From Comamonadaceae bacterium (GTDB taxonomy: Bacteria > Pseudomonadota > Gammaproteobacteria > Burkholderiales > Burkholderiaceae_C): DNA of 64,000 bases. The position numbers and the translations under genes were made by a program. The first letter of the stretch is position 1, and each line of letters starts with the position of its first letter. The DNA lies in NCBI GenBank assembly GCA_009996515.1, contig JAACZV010000015.1, positions 23,734 to 87,733 on the forward strand, read 5' to 3'. This document shows, piece after piece, positions 35,557-45,139 of this stretch. A model generated the notes under the pieces. The model saw only the letters and a list, made by a program, of their open reading frames with translations. It was not told the DNA's origin and did not search any database.

Positions 35557-36204
35557 GGCCGCCGGCCCCGCACCGCAGGCCTTGAAGCCGGCGGCCAGCG
35601 CCGCATCCCGGCTGGCCTTGAGCCGCGCCGCCAGCAGGCCGTCGGCCTGGGCGATGACGAGGCTGTGGCGGGTCTGCGGCGCCTTCAGCATCAGGATGCG
35701 CAAGCCCTTGAGGCCGCGCCTTTCCAGCGCGGCGGTGGCGGCCTGGGCCTCGGCCTGGCTGGCGTGGCGGCTCAGCACGAAGGCCGGCTGCTCGGCGGGC
35801 AGGCCCTCCAGCGGCTCGAAGGCCAGCTTGAGCTGCTTGTAGGTCGCCTCCTTGCGGGCGCGGAAATCGGGGTCGGCCAGCTTGATGGTCGCCACGGCCC
35901 AGACGCCCGGCAGCTCGCTGCTGTGCGGCTGGGCCTCGGCGCCGGCCGCCCGCAGAGCGGCCTGGGCGGCCGCCAGGGCCGCGTCGCCCTCCAGCGGGCC
36001 CAGCTCCAGGCAGCTGCGCTGGGACAGCGCCGCCACGGCGCTGGCGGCCAGCGGCTGGATGCGCTCAGGGTGGGCCTGGGCCGCCAGGCGCTGCGGCTCG
36101 CGCTGGCCGCCGGCGGGCAGGCCGGTGACGGCGTCCAGCCAGCCGCGCGACCAGACGAAGAACAGGGCGTTGACCGCCAGCAGCACGACGACGAGCACGC
36201 GCAT
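35539..36204 (-). CDS. SPOR domain-containing protein
   Basis: This 221-residue protein has an N-terminal membrane anchor (RVLVVVLLAVNALFFVWS) and a C-terminal SPOR-like repeat around FVLSRHASQAEAQAATAALERRG. SPOR domains bind denuded peptidoglycan at the division septum. The start is ATG 36204, which overlaps the birA stop as ATGA; a TTG one codon upstream is unneeded. Its place right after birA is shared by many Burkholderiales, from memory. The role in division is inferred from the domain. Confidence 0.8.
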   Translation of the reverse strand: MRVLVVVLLAVNALFFVWSRGWLDAVTGLPAGGQREPQRLAAQAHPERIQPLAASAVAALSQRSCLELGPLEGDAALAAAQAALRAAGAEAQPHSSELPGVWAVATIKLADPDFRARKEATYKQLKLAFEPLEGLPAEQPAFVLSRHASQAEAQAATAALERRGLKGLRILMLKAPQTRHSLVIAQADGLLAARLKASRDAALAAGFKACGAGPAASAASR

Positions 36205-36935
36205 CAAGTCGGGGTCTCCAGTCTCAGGCTCACCTCGCCGCCATGGATGGCCAGCAGGCCGTCGGCGGTCTCCAGCAGCAGTTCGCCCTGCGGGCCGACG
36301 CCGCGCGCGATGCCGGGCTGCTCGCCCGCGCGCACGCGCCGGTTCAGCATCAGGTCGCGGCGCGCGAACGCGGCCTGCCAGGGCGCGAAGCCCAGCGCCT
36401 GGAAGTCGGCCAGCAGCGCGCCCAGCGCGGGCGCGAGCCGGTCCAGCGTCGCCGCGGCCGTGGCGCCCGGGTCCAGCGCCTGCAGCGCCGCATGGCCGGT
36501 CGTGAAGGCGCTGCGGTCGGCGTCGGCCGGCAGCGACCGCAGGTTCAGGCCGATGCCGACGACGACACCGCGCCGCTCATGCGGCAGGGGCACGGTCTCG
36601 ATGAGGATGCCGCAGAGCTTGCCGCCGTCCAGGAAGACATCGTTGGGCCATTTCAGCCGGATGCGCTCGCCGCCCGGATCGAGCGCGTCGGCCACCGCGC
36701 AGCCTATGGCCAGCGACAGGCCGGAGAGGTCCAGTGCGGCCGGCATGGGCTGGGCGATGGAGAAGGTCAGGGCCGCGCCCTCGCCCAGGGCCTCGCTCTG
36801 CCAGGGCCGGCCACGCCGGCCGCGGCCGGCGGTCTGGCGCTCGGCCGAGATCAGCAGCGGGCCGCCGCCGTCGCGCAGATGGGCCAGCGCCTCGGTGTTG
36901 GTCGAGCCGCATTCGGCGAGGTGGCGCCGCTCCAT
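36204..36935 (-). CDS. birA: Biotin--[acetyl-CoA-carboxylase] ligase BirA
   Basis: This 243-residue catalytic BirA attaches biotin to the carboxyl carrier protein. It has the substrate-binding AECGSTNTEALAHL, the ATP/biotin loop QTAGRGRRGRPWQS, and IRLKWPNDVFLDGGKLCGILIE. The N-terminal DNA-binding helix-turn-helix of the E. coli enzyme is absent, so it is a monofunctional (non-repressor) ligase. It is overlapped by the SPOR gene and lies 4 bp downstream of the SET-domain gene. Confidence 0.93.
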   Translation of the reverse strand: MERRHLAECGSTNTEALAHLRDGGGPLLISAERQTAGRGRRGRPWQSEALGEGAALTFSIAQPMPAALDLSGLSLAIGCAVADALDPGGERIRLKWPNDVFLDGGKLCGILIETVPLPHERRGVVVGIGLNLRSLPADADRSAFTTGHAALQALDPGATAAATLDRLAPALGALLADFQALGFAPWQAAFARRDLMLNRRVRAGEQPGIARGVGPQGELLLETADGLLAIHGGEVSLRLETPT

Positions 36936-36939
36936 GGGC

Positions 36940-37407
36940 TCAGCGTCCTTTCTTCGGCGCGAGCATGGTGCCGCGGCAGGTCGCGGCCCCGCACCAGCAG
37001 GCGAACTGTTTCTTGACCTTGGCGGTGTGGCGCTCGTCCAGCACCAGGCCGTAGTCGTAGAACAGCTCCTCGCCGGGCTCGATGTCGCGCAGCGCCTGGA
37101 TGAAGACGCGGCCGTCCACCTCGTCGGCCTCGCAGTTGGGCTCGCAGGCGTGGTTGATCCAGCGCGCGTCGTTGCCGCCGTACAGCGCGTCGATGACCAG
37201 GCCGCCGTCGAGGTGGAAATAGAAGGTGTGGTTGGGCTGGCTGGGGTCGTGCGGATGGCGCTCGACGGCCTGCTCCCAGGTGATGCGCTCGCCGGTGTAC
37301 TCGATGATCCTGGCGCCCGCCGCGATGGGCGCCACCGCATAGACGCCGCGGCCATGCACGCCGGAGTCGCGGACTTCGATCTTGCGGCGCGGGGTTTTGG
37401 TGGCCAT
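36940..37407 (-). CDS. SET domain-containing protein
   Basis: This 155-residue protein has a complete SET fold: the start KIEVRDSGVHGRGVYAVAPI, core NHTFYFHLDGGLVIDA, the pseudoknot pair INHACEPNCEADEV and ELFYDYGL, and a post-SET cysteine cluster CWCGAATCRGT. Bacterial SET proteins methylate lysine, but targets in Burkholderiales are mostly unknown. I start at MATKTPRRK (37407); the longer frame overruns the topB promoter. It leads the SET-birA-SPOR run and diverges from topB. Confidence 0.85.
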   Translation of the reverse strand: MATKTPRRKIEVRDSGVHGRGVYAVAPIAAGARIIEYTGERITWEQAVERHPHDPSQPNHTFYFHLDGGLVIDALYGGNDARWINHACEPNCEADEVDGRVFIQALRDIEPGEELFYDYGLVLDERHTAKVKKQFACWCGAATCRGTMLAPKKGR

Positions 37408-37523
37408 CAAACGCTGTGGTACGGTGATTTCATGGGTGCGCGTGCGTAGGCGTGCGCGCGAGGCCCGGATTGTAGGCAGGGGATTTTGAGTCCCCCGCCA
37501 GGGAAGACCGAAGAGAAGCACCG

Positions 37524-40115
37524 ATGAGCAAGACCCTGATCATTGCCGAGAAGCCCAGCGTGGCCCAGGACATCGTCCGGGCCCTGACCCCCGTGGCGGG
37601 CAAGTTCGACAAGCACGACGACTTTTTCGAGAACGAGAAGTACGTGGTCAGCTCGGCCGTGGGCCATCTGGTGGAGATCGCGGCGCCCGAGGAGTACGAC
37701 GTCAAGCGCGGCAAGTGGAGCTTCGCCAACCTGCCCGTCATCCCGCCGCACTTCGACCTCAACCCCATAGACAAGAACAAGGGCCGGCTCAATGCGCTGG
37801 CCAAGCTGATCCGCCGCAAGGACGTGACGGCGCTGATCAACGCCTGCGACGCGGGCCGCGAGGGCGAGCTGATCTTCCGCCTGATCGAGCAGTACGCACA
37901 GCCGGCCAAGGGCAGGCTGAACAAGCCCATCCAGCGCCTGTGGCTGCAGTCCATGACGCCGGCGGCCATCCGCGAGGGCTTCGAGAAGCTGCGCAGCGAC
38001 GAGCAGATGCTGCCGCTGGCCGACGCCGCGCGCTGCCGCTCCGAGGCCGACTGGCTGGTGGGCATCAACGGCACGCGCGCGATGACGGCCTTCAACTCGC
38101 GCGACGGCGGCTTCTTCCTGACCACCGTGGGCCGGGTGCAGACGCCCACGCTGTCCATCGTCGTCGAGCGCGAGGAGAAGATCCGCAAGCACGTGGCCCG
38201 CGACTACTGGGAGCTGCGCGCCAGTTTCGACGCCCAGGCCGGCCAGTACGAGGGCAAGTGGTTCGACCCGGCGTGGAAGAAGAACGACGATGCCGAGCGG
38301 CGCGCGGACCGCCTGTGGACCCAAGCAGAGGCCGACGAGATCGCCAAGGCCGTGCTGGGCCAGCCGGCCGTCGTCACCGAGGAAAGCAAGCCCAGCACCA
38401 CCAGCTGCGGCGCGCTGTACGACCTGACCACGCTGCAGCGCGAGGCCAACTCGCGCTTCGGCTTCTCGGCCAAGACCACGCTGGCCATCGCGCAGGCGCT
38501 GTACGAGAAGCACAAGGTGCTGACCTATCCACGGACGGACTCGCGCTTCCTGCCCGAGGACTACCTGGCCGTGGCCAAGGACACGGCCAAGATGCTGGCC
38601 ACCGAGGACCTGCCGGGTCCGCTGGCCGCGCTGTCGCAGCACGCCGCCAAGTCGCTGAAGGAGGGCTATATCAAGCCCACCAAGAAGGTGTTCGACAACG
38701 CCAAGGTGTCGGACCACTTCGCCATCATCCCGACGCTGCAGGCGCCCAAGGCGCTGACCGAGGTCGAGGCCAAGCTCTACGACATGGTCGTCAAGCGCTT
38801 CCTGGCGGTGTTCTTCCCGCCGGCCGAGTTCCTGGTCACGACGCGCATCTCCAAGGTGCTGGACAAGCACCATTTCCAGACCAACGGCAAGGTGCTGGTC
38901 AAGCCGGGCTGGCTGGCCGTCTACGGCAAGGACGTGGACGACGAGGACGCCAACCTGGTGCCGGTGCAGCCCGGTGAAGTCGTGCGCACCGAGAGCGTCG
39001 ACGTGAAGGCGCTGCAGACCAAGCCGCCGGCGCGCTACACGGAAGCGACGCTGCTCTCCGCGATGGAGGGCGCCGGCAAGCTCATCGACGACGACGAGCT
39101 GCGCGAGGCCATGGCCGAGAAAGGCCTGGGCACGCCGGCCACGCGCGCGGCCACCATCGAAGGCCTGATCACCGAGAAATACATGCTGCGCGAGGGCCGC
39201 GAGCTGATCCCGACGGCCAAGGCCTTCCAGCTGATGACGCTGCTGCGCGGCCTGGAGGTGGAAGACCTGACCAAGCCCGAGCTGACCGGCGACTGGGAGT
39301 CCAAGCTCGCCGCGATGGAGAAGGGCAAGCTGAGCCGCGAGACCTTCATGGCCGAGATCGCGGCCATGACCGAGAAGATGGTCGCCAAGGCCAAGGGCTA
39401 CGACCGCGACACCATCCCCGGCGACTACGCGACGCTGCAAGCGCCCTGCCCCAAGTGCGGCGGCATCGTGAAGGAGAACTACCGCCGCTTCACCTGCACC
39501 GGCAGGAGCGGCGACGGCCATGACGCCTGCGGCTTCTCCATCGGCAAGATCCCCGGCGGCCGCAGCTTCGAGCTGGCCGAGGTGGAGCAATTCCTGCGCG
39601 ACAAGAAGATAGGCCCGCTGGAAGGCTTCCGCTCCAAGGCCGGCTGGCCGTTCACGGCCGAGCTGGCGCTGGTCTATGACGACGAGATCGCCAACTGGAA
39701 GCTGGAGTTCGACTTCGGCGAGGACGCCAAGAAGGCCGAGAACGACGGCGAGCCGGTGGACTTCTCCGCGCAGCAGAGCCTGGGCGCCTGCCCCAAATGC
39801 CAGGGCCGGGTCTTCGAGCATGGCGCCAACTACGTCTGCGAGCACTCGGTGGGCGAAAAGGTGACCTGCGACTTCAAGACCGGCAAGGTCATCCTGACCC
39901 AGCCCATCGAGCCGGCCCAGGTGACGAAGCTGCTGTCCGAGGGCAAGACCGACCTGCTGGAGAACTTCGTCTCCAACAAGACCCGCCGCAAGTTCAAGGC
40001 CTTCCTGGCCTACGACAGGAAGGAGGGCAAGGTGGTGTTCGAGTTCGAGCCGCGCGCCGCCAAGGCACCGCCGGCCAGGAAGGCGGCCGCGAAGAAGGCG
40101 CCGGCCAAGGGCTGA
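37524..40115 (+). CDS. topB: DNA topoisomerase III
   Basis: This 863-residue type IA topoisomerase has an N-terminal TOPRIM domain (TLIIAEKPSVAQDIVRAL, then NACDAGREGELIF), the cleavage domain with catalytic Tyr335 in VLTYPRTDSRFLP, and the AAADLR-like segment RCRSEADWLVGINGTRAMT. The C-terminus carries a zinc-binding domain (CPKCGGIVKENYRRFTC), a further CPKCQGRVFEHGANYVC-type repeat, and a lysine/alanine tail. It decatenates DNA and resolves recombination intermediates with RecQ. It is longer than E. coli TopB because of the extra C-terminal domains, as is usual in Betaproteobacteria. Confidence 0.96.
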   Translation: MSKTLIIAEKPSVAQDIVRALTPVAGKFDKHDDFFENEKYVVSSAVGHLVEIAAPEEYDVKRGKWSFANLPVIPPHFDLNPIDKNKGRLNALAKLIRRKDVTALINACDAGREGELIFRLIEQYAQPAKGRLNKPIQRLWLQSMTPAAIREGFEKLRSDEQMLPLADAARCRSEADWLVGINGTRAMTAFNSRDGGFFLTTVGRVQTPTLSIVVEREEKIRKHVARDYWELRASFDAQAGQYEGKWFDPAWKKNDDAERRADRLWTQAEADEIAKAVLGQPAVVTEESKPSTTSCGALYDLTTLQREANSRFGFSAKTTLAIAQALYEKHKVLTYPRTDSRFLPEDYLAVAKDTAKMLATEDLPGPLAALSQHAAKSLKEGYIKPTKKVFDNAKVSDHFAIIPTLQAPKALTEVEAKLYDMVVKRFLAVFFPPAEFLVTTRISKVLDKHHFQTNGKVLVKPGWLAVYGKDVDDEDANLVPVQPGEVVRTESVDVKALQTKPPARYTEATLLSAMEGAGKLIDDDELREAMAEKGLGTPATRAATIEGLITEKYMLREGRELIPTAKAFQLMTLLRGLEVEDLTKPELTGDWESKLAAMEKGKLSRETFMAEIAAMTEKMVAKAKGYDRDTIPGDYATLQAPCPKCGGIVKENYRRFTCTGRSGDGHDACGFSIGKIPGGRSFELAEVEQFLRDKKIGPLEGFRSKAGWPFTAELALVYDDEIANWKLEFDFGEDAKKAENDGEPVDFSAQQSLGACPKCQGRVFEHGANYVCEHSVGEKVTCDFKTGKVILTQPIEPAQVTKLLSEGKTDLLENFVSNKTRRKFKAFLAYDRKEGKVVFEFEPRAAKAPPARKAAAKKAPAKG

Positions 40116-40181
40116 GCGAGCGCCGCGCAGGACTTATGCTGGTCGCATGGGCCTGAACGGGCCGAATCGGGAGGGCGGGGG

Positions 40182-42044
40182 ATGGCGTTGACGCCGATCA
40201 GCCTCGGCATACAGGCGCGTTTGACGGCCGGCATCGCACTGGTCACCAGCCTGCTGGTGCTGGCCGTGGGCTGGTACTGGACCTCCCACGAGGAGGCCGA
40301 GCTGATGGGGGCCTTGCAACAGCGCGAGGCGCGCATGGCGGGCCTGATCGAGCGCGGCTTCGCCGGCCCGATCTGGAACCTGGACCATGTCGCCATCGAG
40401 AACCTGCTGGACGCCGTCATGGCCGACCCCGAGGTGCGGGCCATAGAGCTGCGCGGCCTGGGCCTGCGCAACGGCCTGGCCCGGCGCGGCCCCGAGGTGG
40501 CGGCCGGCGAGCCACTGCGGCGCGAGTTCGCCATCAGCTACCAGCCCGCCGCCGACGCGGCCGGCACCCAGGTCGCATCGGCCGTCCTGGCCTTCTCGCG
40601 CGAGCAGGTCGACGAGCAGATCCAGCGCACGCGGCTGTTCGTCGTCGAGCTGCTGGCGGTGGTCGTCGTCGGCATCGTCATGGCCAGCTCGCTGCTGGTG
40701 CAGTTCCTCGTGCGCCGGCCCGTGCAGCGGCTGGGCGCGCTGGCCCAGCGCGTCGCCAAGGGCGACCTGGGCGCCCAGGCCCCCGTCGAGCGCGGCGACG
40801 AGATCGGCGAGCTGACCATGCGCTTCAACGCGATGAGCCTGAAGCTGCGCAGCGCCGCCGACCAGGTGCAGCTCAGCTCCGCCGGCCTGCGCGCCAGCGA
40901 GGCGCGCTACCGCAGCCTGTTCGAGAACGCCACCGAGGGCATCTTCCAGGCCGACGCCGAGGGCCATGTGCTGGGCATGAACCGCGCGCTGACGCAGATG
41001 CTGGGCCTGGGCCCGCAGAGCCCCGTGGGCCGGCGGCTGCACGAGCTCTGCGGCCTGGACCGCGAGGAGATGCGGCGCGTGGCCGCCATCATGAGTGGAC
41101 AGGGCAAGGTCCAGCAGCTGCAGCTGCAACTGCTCGGCGCCGATGGCCGGCCGCTGTGGGTGGAGCTCAATGCCCACTGGGTGGAGGGCGAGGGCGGCCG
41201 GCGCCGCGTCGAGGGCATGGTCAGCGACATCTCGCAGCGCCGCGAGGCCGAGGCGGAGTTGGCACGCCATCGCGAGCACCTGGAAGAGCTGGTCGCCGAA
41301 CGCACCGCCGAGCTCAGCGAGGCCAAGCTGCGCGCCGAGGCCGCCAACCAGGCCAAAGGCCGCTTCCTGGCCACCATGAGCCACGAGTTCCGCACGCCGC
41401 TGAACGCCATCCTCGGCTTCACGCAGCTGATGCAGATGGACGCCGCCATCCCGCCGGGCCAGCAGGCCAAGCTGCAGCTGATGCGCGACTCCGGCCTGCA
41501 CCTGCTGGAGCTCATCAACGACGTGCTGGACATGGCCAGCATCGAGGCCGGCAAGGTCAGCCTCAAGCCCGCGGCCGTGGACCTGCGCGCGCTGCTGGAC
41601 ATGGCCGGCGACAGCGTGCGCCTGCGCGCCGAGCAGAAGCACCTGGCCTTCGGCCTGGACGTCGATGCGCAGCTGCCGCACCGGGTCATGGTGGACGGCC
41701 AGCGCCTGCGCCAGGTGCTGCTCAACCTGCTGTCCAACGCCGTCAAGTTCACCGACGCCGGCAGCGTCAGGCTGTTGGCCCGGGTCGTCGAGCAGGACGA
41801 CGCCCGGGTGCGCCTGCTGTTCGCCGTGACCGACACCGGCATCGGCATGACGCCGGCCCAGCAGGCGCGGCTGTTCCAGGCCTTCGAGCAGGTGGCCGAC
41901 GACTCCCGCCATCTCGGCGGCACGGGCCTGGGCCTGTCCATCAGCCAGCAGCTGGTGCGCCTGATGGGCAGCCAGATCCTGGTGGACAGCGCGGCGGGGC
42001 AGGGCAGCCGCTTCGAGTTCGAGCTGAGCTTGCCGCTGGCGTGA
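40182..42044 (+). CDS. PAS/HAMP sensor histidine kinase
   Basis: This 620-residue membrane kinase has two membrane segments (ALVTSLLVLAVGWYW and VVELLAVVVVGIVMASSLL) around a small periplasmic domain, a HAMP linker (RPVQRLGALAQRVAKGDL), a PAS domain (YRSLFENATEGIFQADAEG), a coiled coil and a HisKA box FLATMSHEFRTPLNAILGF. ATPase boxes are NLLSNAVKFTD, DTGIGM and GGTGLGLSISQ. No receiver domain follows, so it is not a hybrid, and no response regulator is adjacent. The signal is unknown. GGGAGGGC precedes the ATG. Confidence 0.92.
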   Translation: MALTPISLGIQARLTAGIALVTSLLVLAVGWYWTSHEEAELMGALQQREARMAGLIERGFAGPIWNLDHVAIENLLDAVMADPEVRAIELRGLGLRNGLARRGPEVAAGEPLRREFAISYQPAADAAGTQVASAVLAFSREQVDEQIQRTRLFVVELLAVVVVGIVMASSLLVQFLVRRPVQRLGALAQRVAKGDLGAQAPVERGDEIGELTMRFNAMSLKLRSAADQVQLSSAGLRASEARYRSLFENATEGIFQADAEGHVLGMNRALTQMLGLGPQSPVGRRLHELCGLDREEMRRVAAIMSGQGKVQQLQLQLLGADGRPLWVELNAHWVEGEGGRRRVEGMVSDISQRREAEAELARHREHLEELVAERTAELSEAKLRAEAANQAKGRFLATMSHEFRTPLNAILGFTQLMQMDAAIPPGQQAKLQLMRDSGLHLLELINDVLDMASIEAGKVSLKPAAVDLRALLDMAGDSVRLRAEQKHLAFGLDVDAQLPHRVMVDGQRLRQVLLNLLSNAVKFTDAGSVRLLARVVEQDDARVRLLFAVTDTGIGMTPAQQARLFQAFEQVADDSRHLGGTGLGLSISQQLVRLMGSQILVDSAAGQGSRFEFELSLPLA

Positions 42045-42216
42045 TGCGCTCAGTGGTGTTGCGGGCCGAGCACCGGGCCGTCACGCTGCCCGCTGTCGCA
42101 ACGGCGCCGGTCTGGCTGGCGCTGCCGGCCTGGATTTCCCGATGATGACTCCCGGCACTTCTGCTCCTGCCGGGCGCTACGCCCAATCTGGCCCTGTTCT
42201 TCGAGGATGCCTGCGC

Positions 42217-45066
42217 ATGAAAGCTACCGCCCCCCGCCGTCTCGTCGCGCTGCTGGCCCTGGCCGGCGCACTCTCGGCCATGCCGCACGCGGGCGCCGCG
42301 CCTGCCGCGCAGCTCAAGGCCGCCGTCAGCACCGAGGCCGGCCGGCTCGCCGTGCGCCACGAGAAGTTCAGGCTGGCCAACGGCTTCGAGGTCATCCTCG
42401 TCGAGGACCACCGCCTGCCGCTGGTGGCCTTCAACCTCTGGGTGCATGCCGGCCCGCGCAACGAGGCGCGAGGCCAGACCGGCTTCGCCCATTTGTTCGA
42501 GCACCTGATGTTCGCCGGCAGCCGCCATGTGCCGCGCGGCGCGTTCGACAAGTTCGTCGACGCCGCCGGCGGCACCGACAGCAACGGCTCCACCAACTTC
42601 GACCGCACCAACTACTTCTTCACGCTGCCGTCCAACCAGCTGGCGCTGGGCCTGTGGCTGAAGGCCGACATGCTGGGCTGGATGATCGACGAGGTCGATT
42701 CCGTGGCGCTGGCCAACCAGCAGGACGTGGTGCGCAACGAGCGTCGCCAGAGCTTCGAGAACCGGCCCTACGGCATCGTCGAGGAGGCGCTCTACCAGGC
42801 CCTCTACCCCGAGGGCCACCCCTATCGCGCGGCGGTCATCGGCTCGCATGCCGACATCCAGAGCATCCAGCTCAAGGACGTGAAGGCCTTCGCCCGCACC
42901 TATTACCGGCCCAACAACGCGACGCTGGTGCTGGCCGGCGACTTCGATCCCGGCCAGGCCAAGGCGCTGGTGCGCAAATACTTCGGCAGCCTCAAGGCCG
43001 GCCCCAAGCCGCCCGAGGTCCATGTGGCGATGCCCGAGATCACGCAGGAGCGCCGCCTGGTCGTCACCGACCGCATCGAGCTGAGCCGCCTCAACCTGGC
43101 CTGGCACACGCCGCCCATGTTCGCCGCCGGCGACGCCGAGCTGGACCTGGCCGCCCATGTGCTGGGCGGCGGCAAGGCCAGCCGGCTCTACGGCCTGCTG
43201 GTGCGCGACAAGCAGCTGGCGCAGAGCGTGCAGGTGGTGCAGGACTCGCAGTCGCTGAGCTCGGTCTTCAACATCGAGATCGTGGCCCGCCCCGGCGCGT
43301 CGCTGGACGAGATCGAGCGACTGGTGGACGCCGAGCTCGCCCGGCTCGCCGCGACGCCGCCCACCGCCGCCGAGCTGGCCCAGGCCCGCGCCACGCTGGA
43401 GACCGGCCTGCTGCAGCGCATGGAGAAGGTCACGACGCTGGCCGACCTCGTCAACCACTACAACCAGATGGCCGGCGACCCCGGCTATGTGGGCCAGGAC
43501 CTGGCCCGCTATGCCGCCACGACGCCGGCGGCCGTCAGCGCCACCGTCGCGCAATGGCTGGGCAAGGACCGCCGCGTGGTCGTGCAGGCCCGGCCCGGCG
43601 AGCAGCTGCTGCCGCCCGAAGTGCCCACGCCCACGCCGCCCACCCGGGCCGCCAAGGGTGAGCGCGAGTCGCTGAACGCCGCCGAGGCCTGGCGCAACAA
43701 GCCGCCGCCCGCCGCCCGCCCCAAGCCGCTGGTGCTGCCGGCCGCGCAGAGCTTCACGCTGGCCAACGGCCTGACCGTCATCCACTCGCCCAAGCCGGGG
43801 CTGCCGCTGGTCAGCGCCAGCCTGGTGGTGCGCGCCGGCCAGGGCGCCAACCCGGCCCATGCGCCCGGCCTGGCCAGTTTCACGGCCGCCATGCTGACCG
43901 AGGGCACGACCACGCGCAGCGCCCAGCAGCTGGCCGAGGCGGTGGCCGCGCTGGGCGCGACGCTGCAGGCCCAGGCCGGCGCCGAGGAGGCGCGCGTCGA
44001 GTTCTCCGGCCTGAAGTCCGGCGCCCGCGAGGGCCTGGCGCTGCTGGCCGACGTGGTGCAGAACCCCGGCTTCGCCGCACCCGAGGTGGAGCGCAAGCGG
44101 GCGCAGCTGCTGGCCGCGCTGGCCCAGAGCCGCGAGCAGCCCGACCAGCTGGCCGCCATCGTGGCCAGCCGCGTGCTGTACGGCGAGGGCCATCCGCTGG
44201 CGCCGGCCGCGCTGGGCAACGAGGCCAGCCTGCGCCTCATCGACGGCGCCGCGCTGCGCGGCTTCTGGCAGGGCCATTACCGCCCCGAGCGCGCCGCCCT
44301 GGTCGTCGCCGGCGACCTGACGGAGGCCGAGCTGCGCGCCCTGGTCGAACCGCTGTTCGGCGCCTGGAAGCCCGCCGGCGAGGCCGCGCCGGCCGCGCCG
44401 CTGCCGCCGGCCCGGCCCGTTACCGCGCGCACCGTGCTGGTCGACAAGCCCGGCGCGCCGCAGACGGCGCTGGCCGTCGTCGCGCCGGGGCCGCTGGCGT
44501 CGGCGCCGGACTGGGCCGCCGTCGAGGTCATGAACGCGGCGCTGGGCGGGCTGTTCACGTCGCGCATCAACCAGCAGCTGCGCGAGGTCAAGGGCTACAC
44601 CTACGGCATCTACTCGGGCTATGCCATGGGCCGCGAGCGCGGCCAGTTCGCCATCCGCGGCAGCGTGCGCACCGACGTGACCGGCGCGGCGCTGACCGAC
44701 ATGTGGAAGGAGATCGACGGCATGCGCGCCCAGCCCATGGGCGCGGCCGAGCTGACACGGGTGCGCAATGCCCGCCTGCTGTCGCTGCCGGGCGCCTTCG
44801 ACACCAACCAGGCCGTCGTGGGCGCCTACGCCGCCAACTGGAGCGTGGGCCTGCCGCTGGCCGCCGTCGCCGACGAACCGCGGCAGCTCGCCGCCGTCAC
44901 GGCCGCCACGGCGCTGCAGGCCGCGCGCGACCATCTCGACCCGGCCCGGCTCATCGTCGTCGCGGTGGGCGACAAGGCCCAGGTGCTGCCCCAGCTCGAG
45001 GCCATGGGCCGCAAGCCGGAGCTGCTCGACGCGCAGGGGCAGGCCGACGGGCGTCCCCAACCCTGA
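42217..45066 (+). CDS. M16 family zinc metallopeptidase, two-domain
   Basis: This 949-residue periplasmic protease has a signal peptide (RLVALLALAGALSAMPHAGA). The inverted zinc motif is HLFEH in GFAHLFEHLMF, with a distal Glu expected in the RNERRQSFENRPYG region. The second half repeats the fold without the zinc motif (ANGLTVIHSPKPGLPLVSA), as in pitrilysin-like proteins that form a clamshell. It degrades peptides in the periplasm. I start at ATG 42217 so the signal peptide is intact; the longer frame adds 25 unlikely residues. The gene follows the sensor kinase with a 172-bp gap holding nothing recognisable. Confidence 0.92.
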   Translation: MKATAPRRLVALLALAGALSAMPHAGAAPAAQLKAAVSTEAGRLAVRHEKFRLANGFEVILVEDHRLPLVAFNLWVHAGPRNEARGQTGFAHLFEHLMFAGSRHVPRGAFDKFVDAAGGTDSNGSTNFDRTNYFFTLPSNQLALGLWLKADMLGWMIDEVDSVALANQQDVVRNERRQSFENRPYGIVEEALYQALYPEGHPYRAAVIGSHADIQSIQLKDVKAFARTYYRPNNATLVLAGDFDPGQAKALVRKYFGSLKAGPKPPEVHVAMPEITQERRLVVTDRIELSRLNLAWHTPPMFAAGDAELDLAAHVLGGGKASRLYGLLVRDKQLAQSVQVVQDSQSLSSVFNIEIVARPGASLDEIERLVDAELARLAATPPTAAELAQARATLETGLLQRMEKVTTLADLVNHYNQMAGDPGYVGQDLARYAATTPAAVSATVAQWLGKDRRVVVQARPGEQLLPPEVPTPTPPTRAAKGERESLNAAEAWRNKPPPAARPKPLVLPAAQSFTLANGLTVIHSPKPGLPLVSASLVVRAGQGANPAHAPGLASFTAAMLTEGTTTRSAQQLAEAVAALGATLQAQAGAEEARVEFSGLKSGAREGLALLADVVQNPGFAAPEVERKRAQLLAALAQSREQPDQLAAIVASRVLYGEGHPLAPAALGNEASLRLIDGAALRGFWQGHYRPERAALVVAGDLTEAELRALVEPLFGAWKPAGEAAPAAPLPPARPVTARTVLVDKPGAPQTALAVVAPGPLASAPDWAAVEVMNAALGGLFTSRINQQLREVKGYTYGIYSGYAMGRERGQFAIRGSVRTDVTGAALTDMWKEIDGMRAQPMGAAELTRVRNARLLSLPGAFDTNQAVVGAYAANWSVGLPLAAVADEPRQLAAVTAATALQAARDHLDPARLIVVAVGDKAQVLPQLEAMGRKPELLDAQGQADGRPQP

Positions 45067-45139
45067 GGCCGGGCGGATTGCGCGCCGGTACGGCCGGTGC
45101 GAGCATGCCCGCCTGGCCCCTGCCGGGCCTGGAGGACGC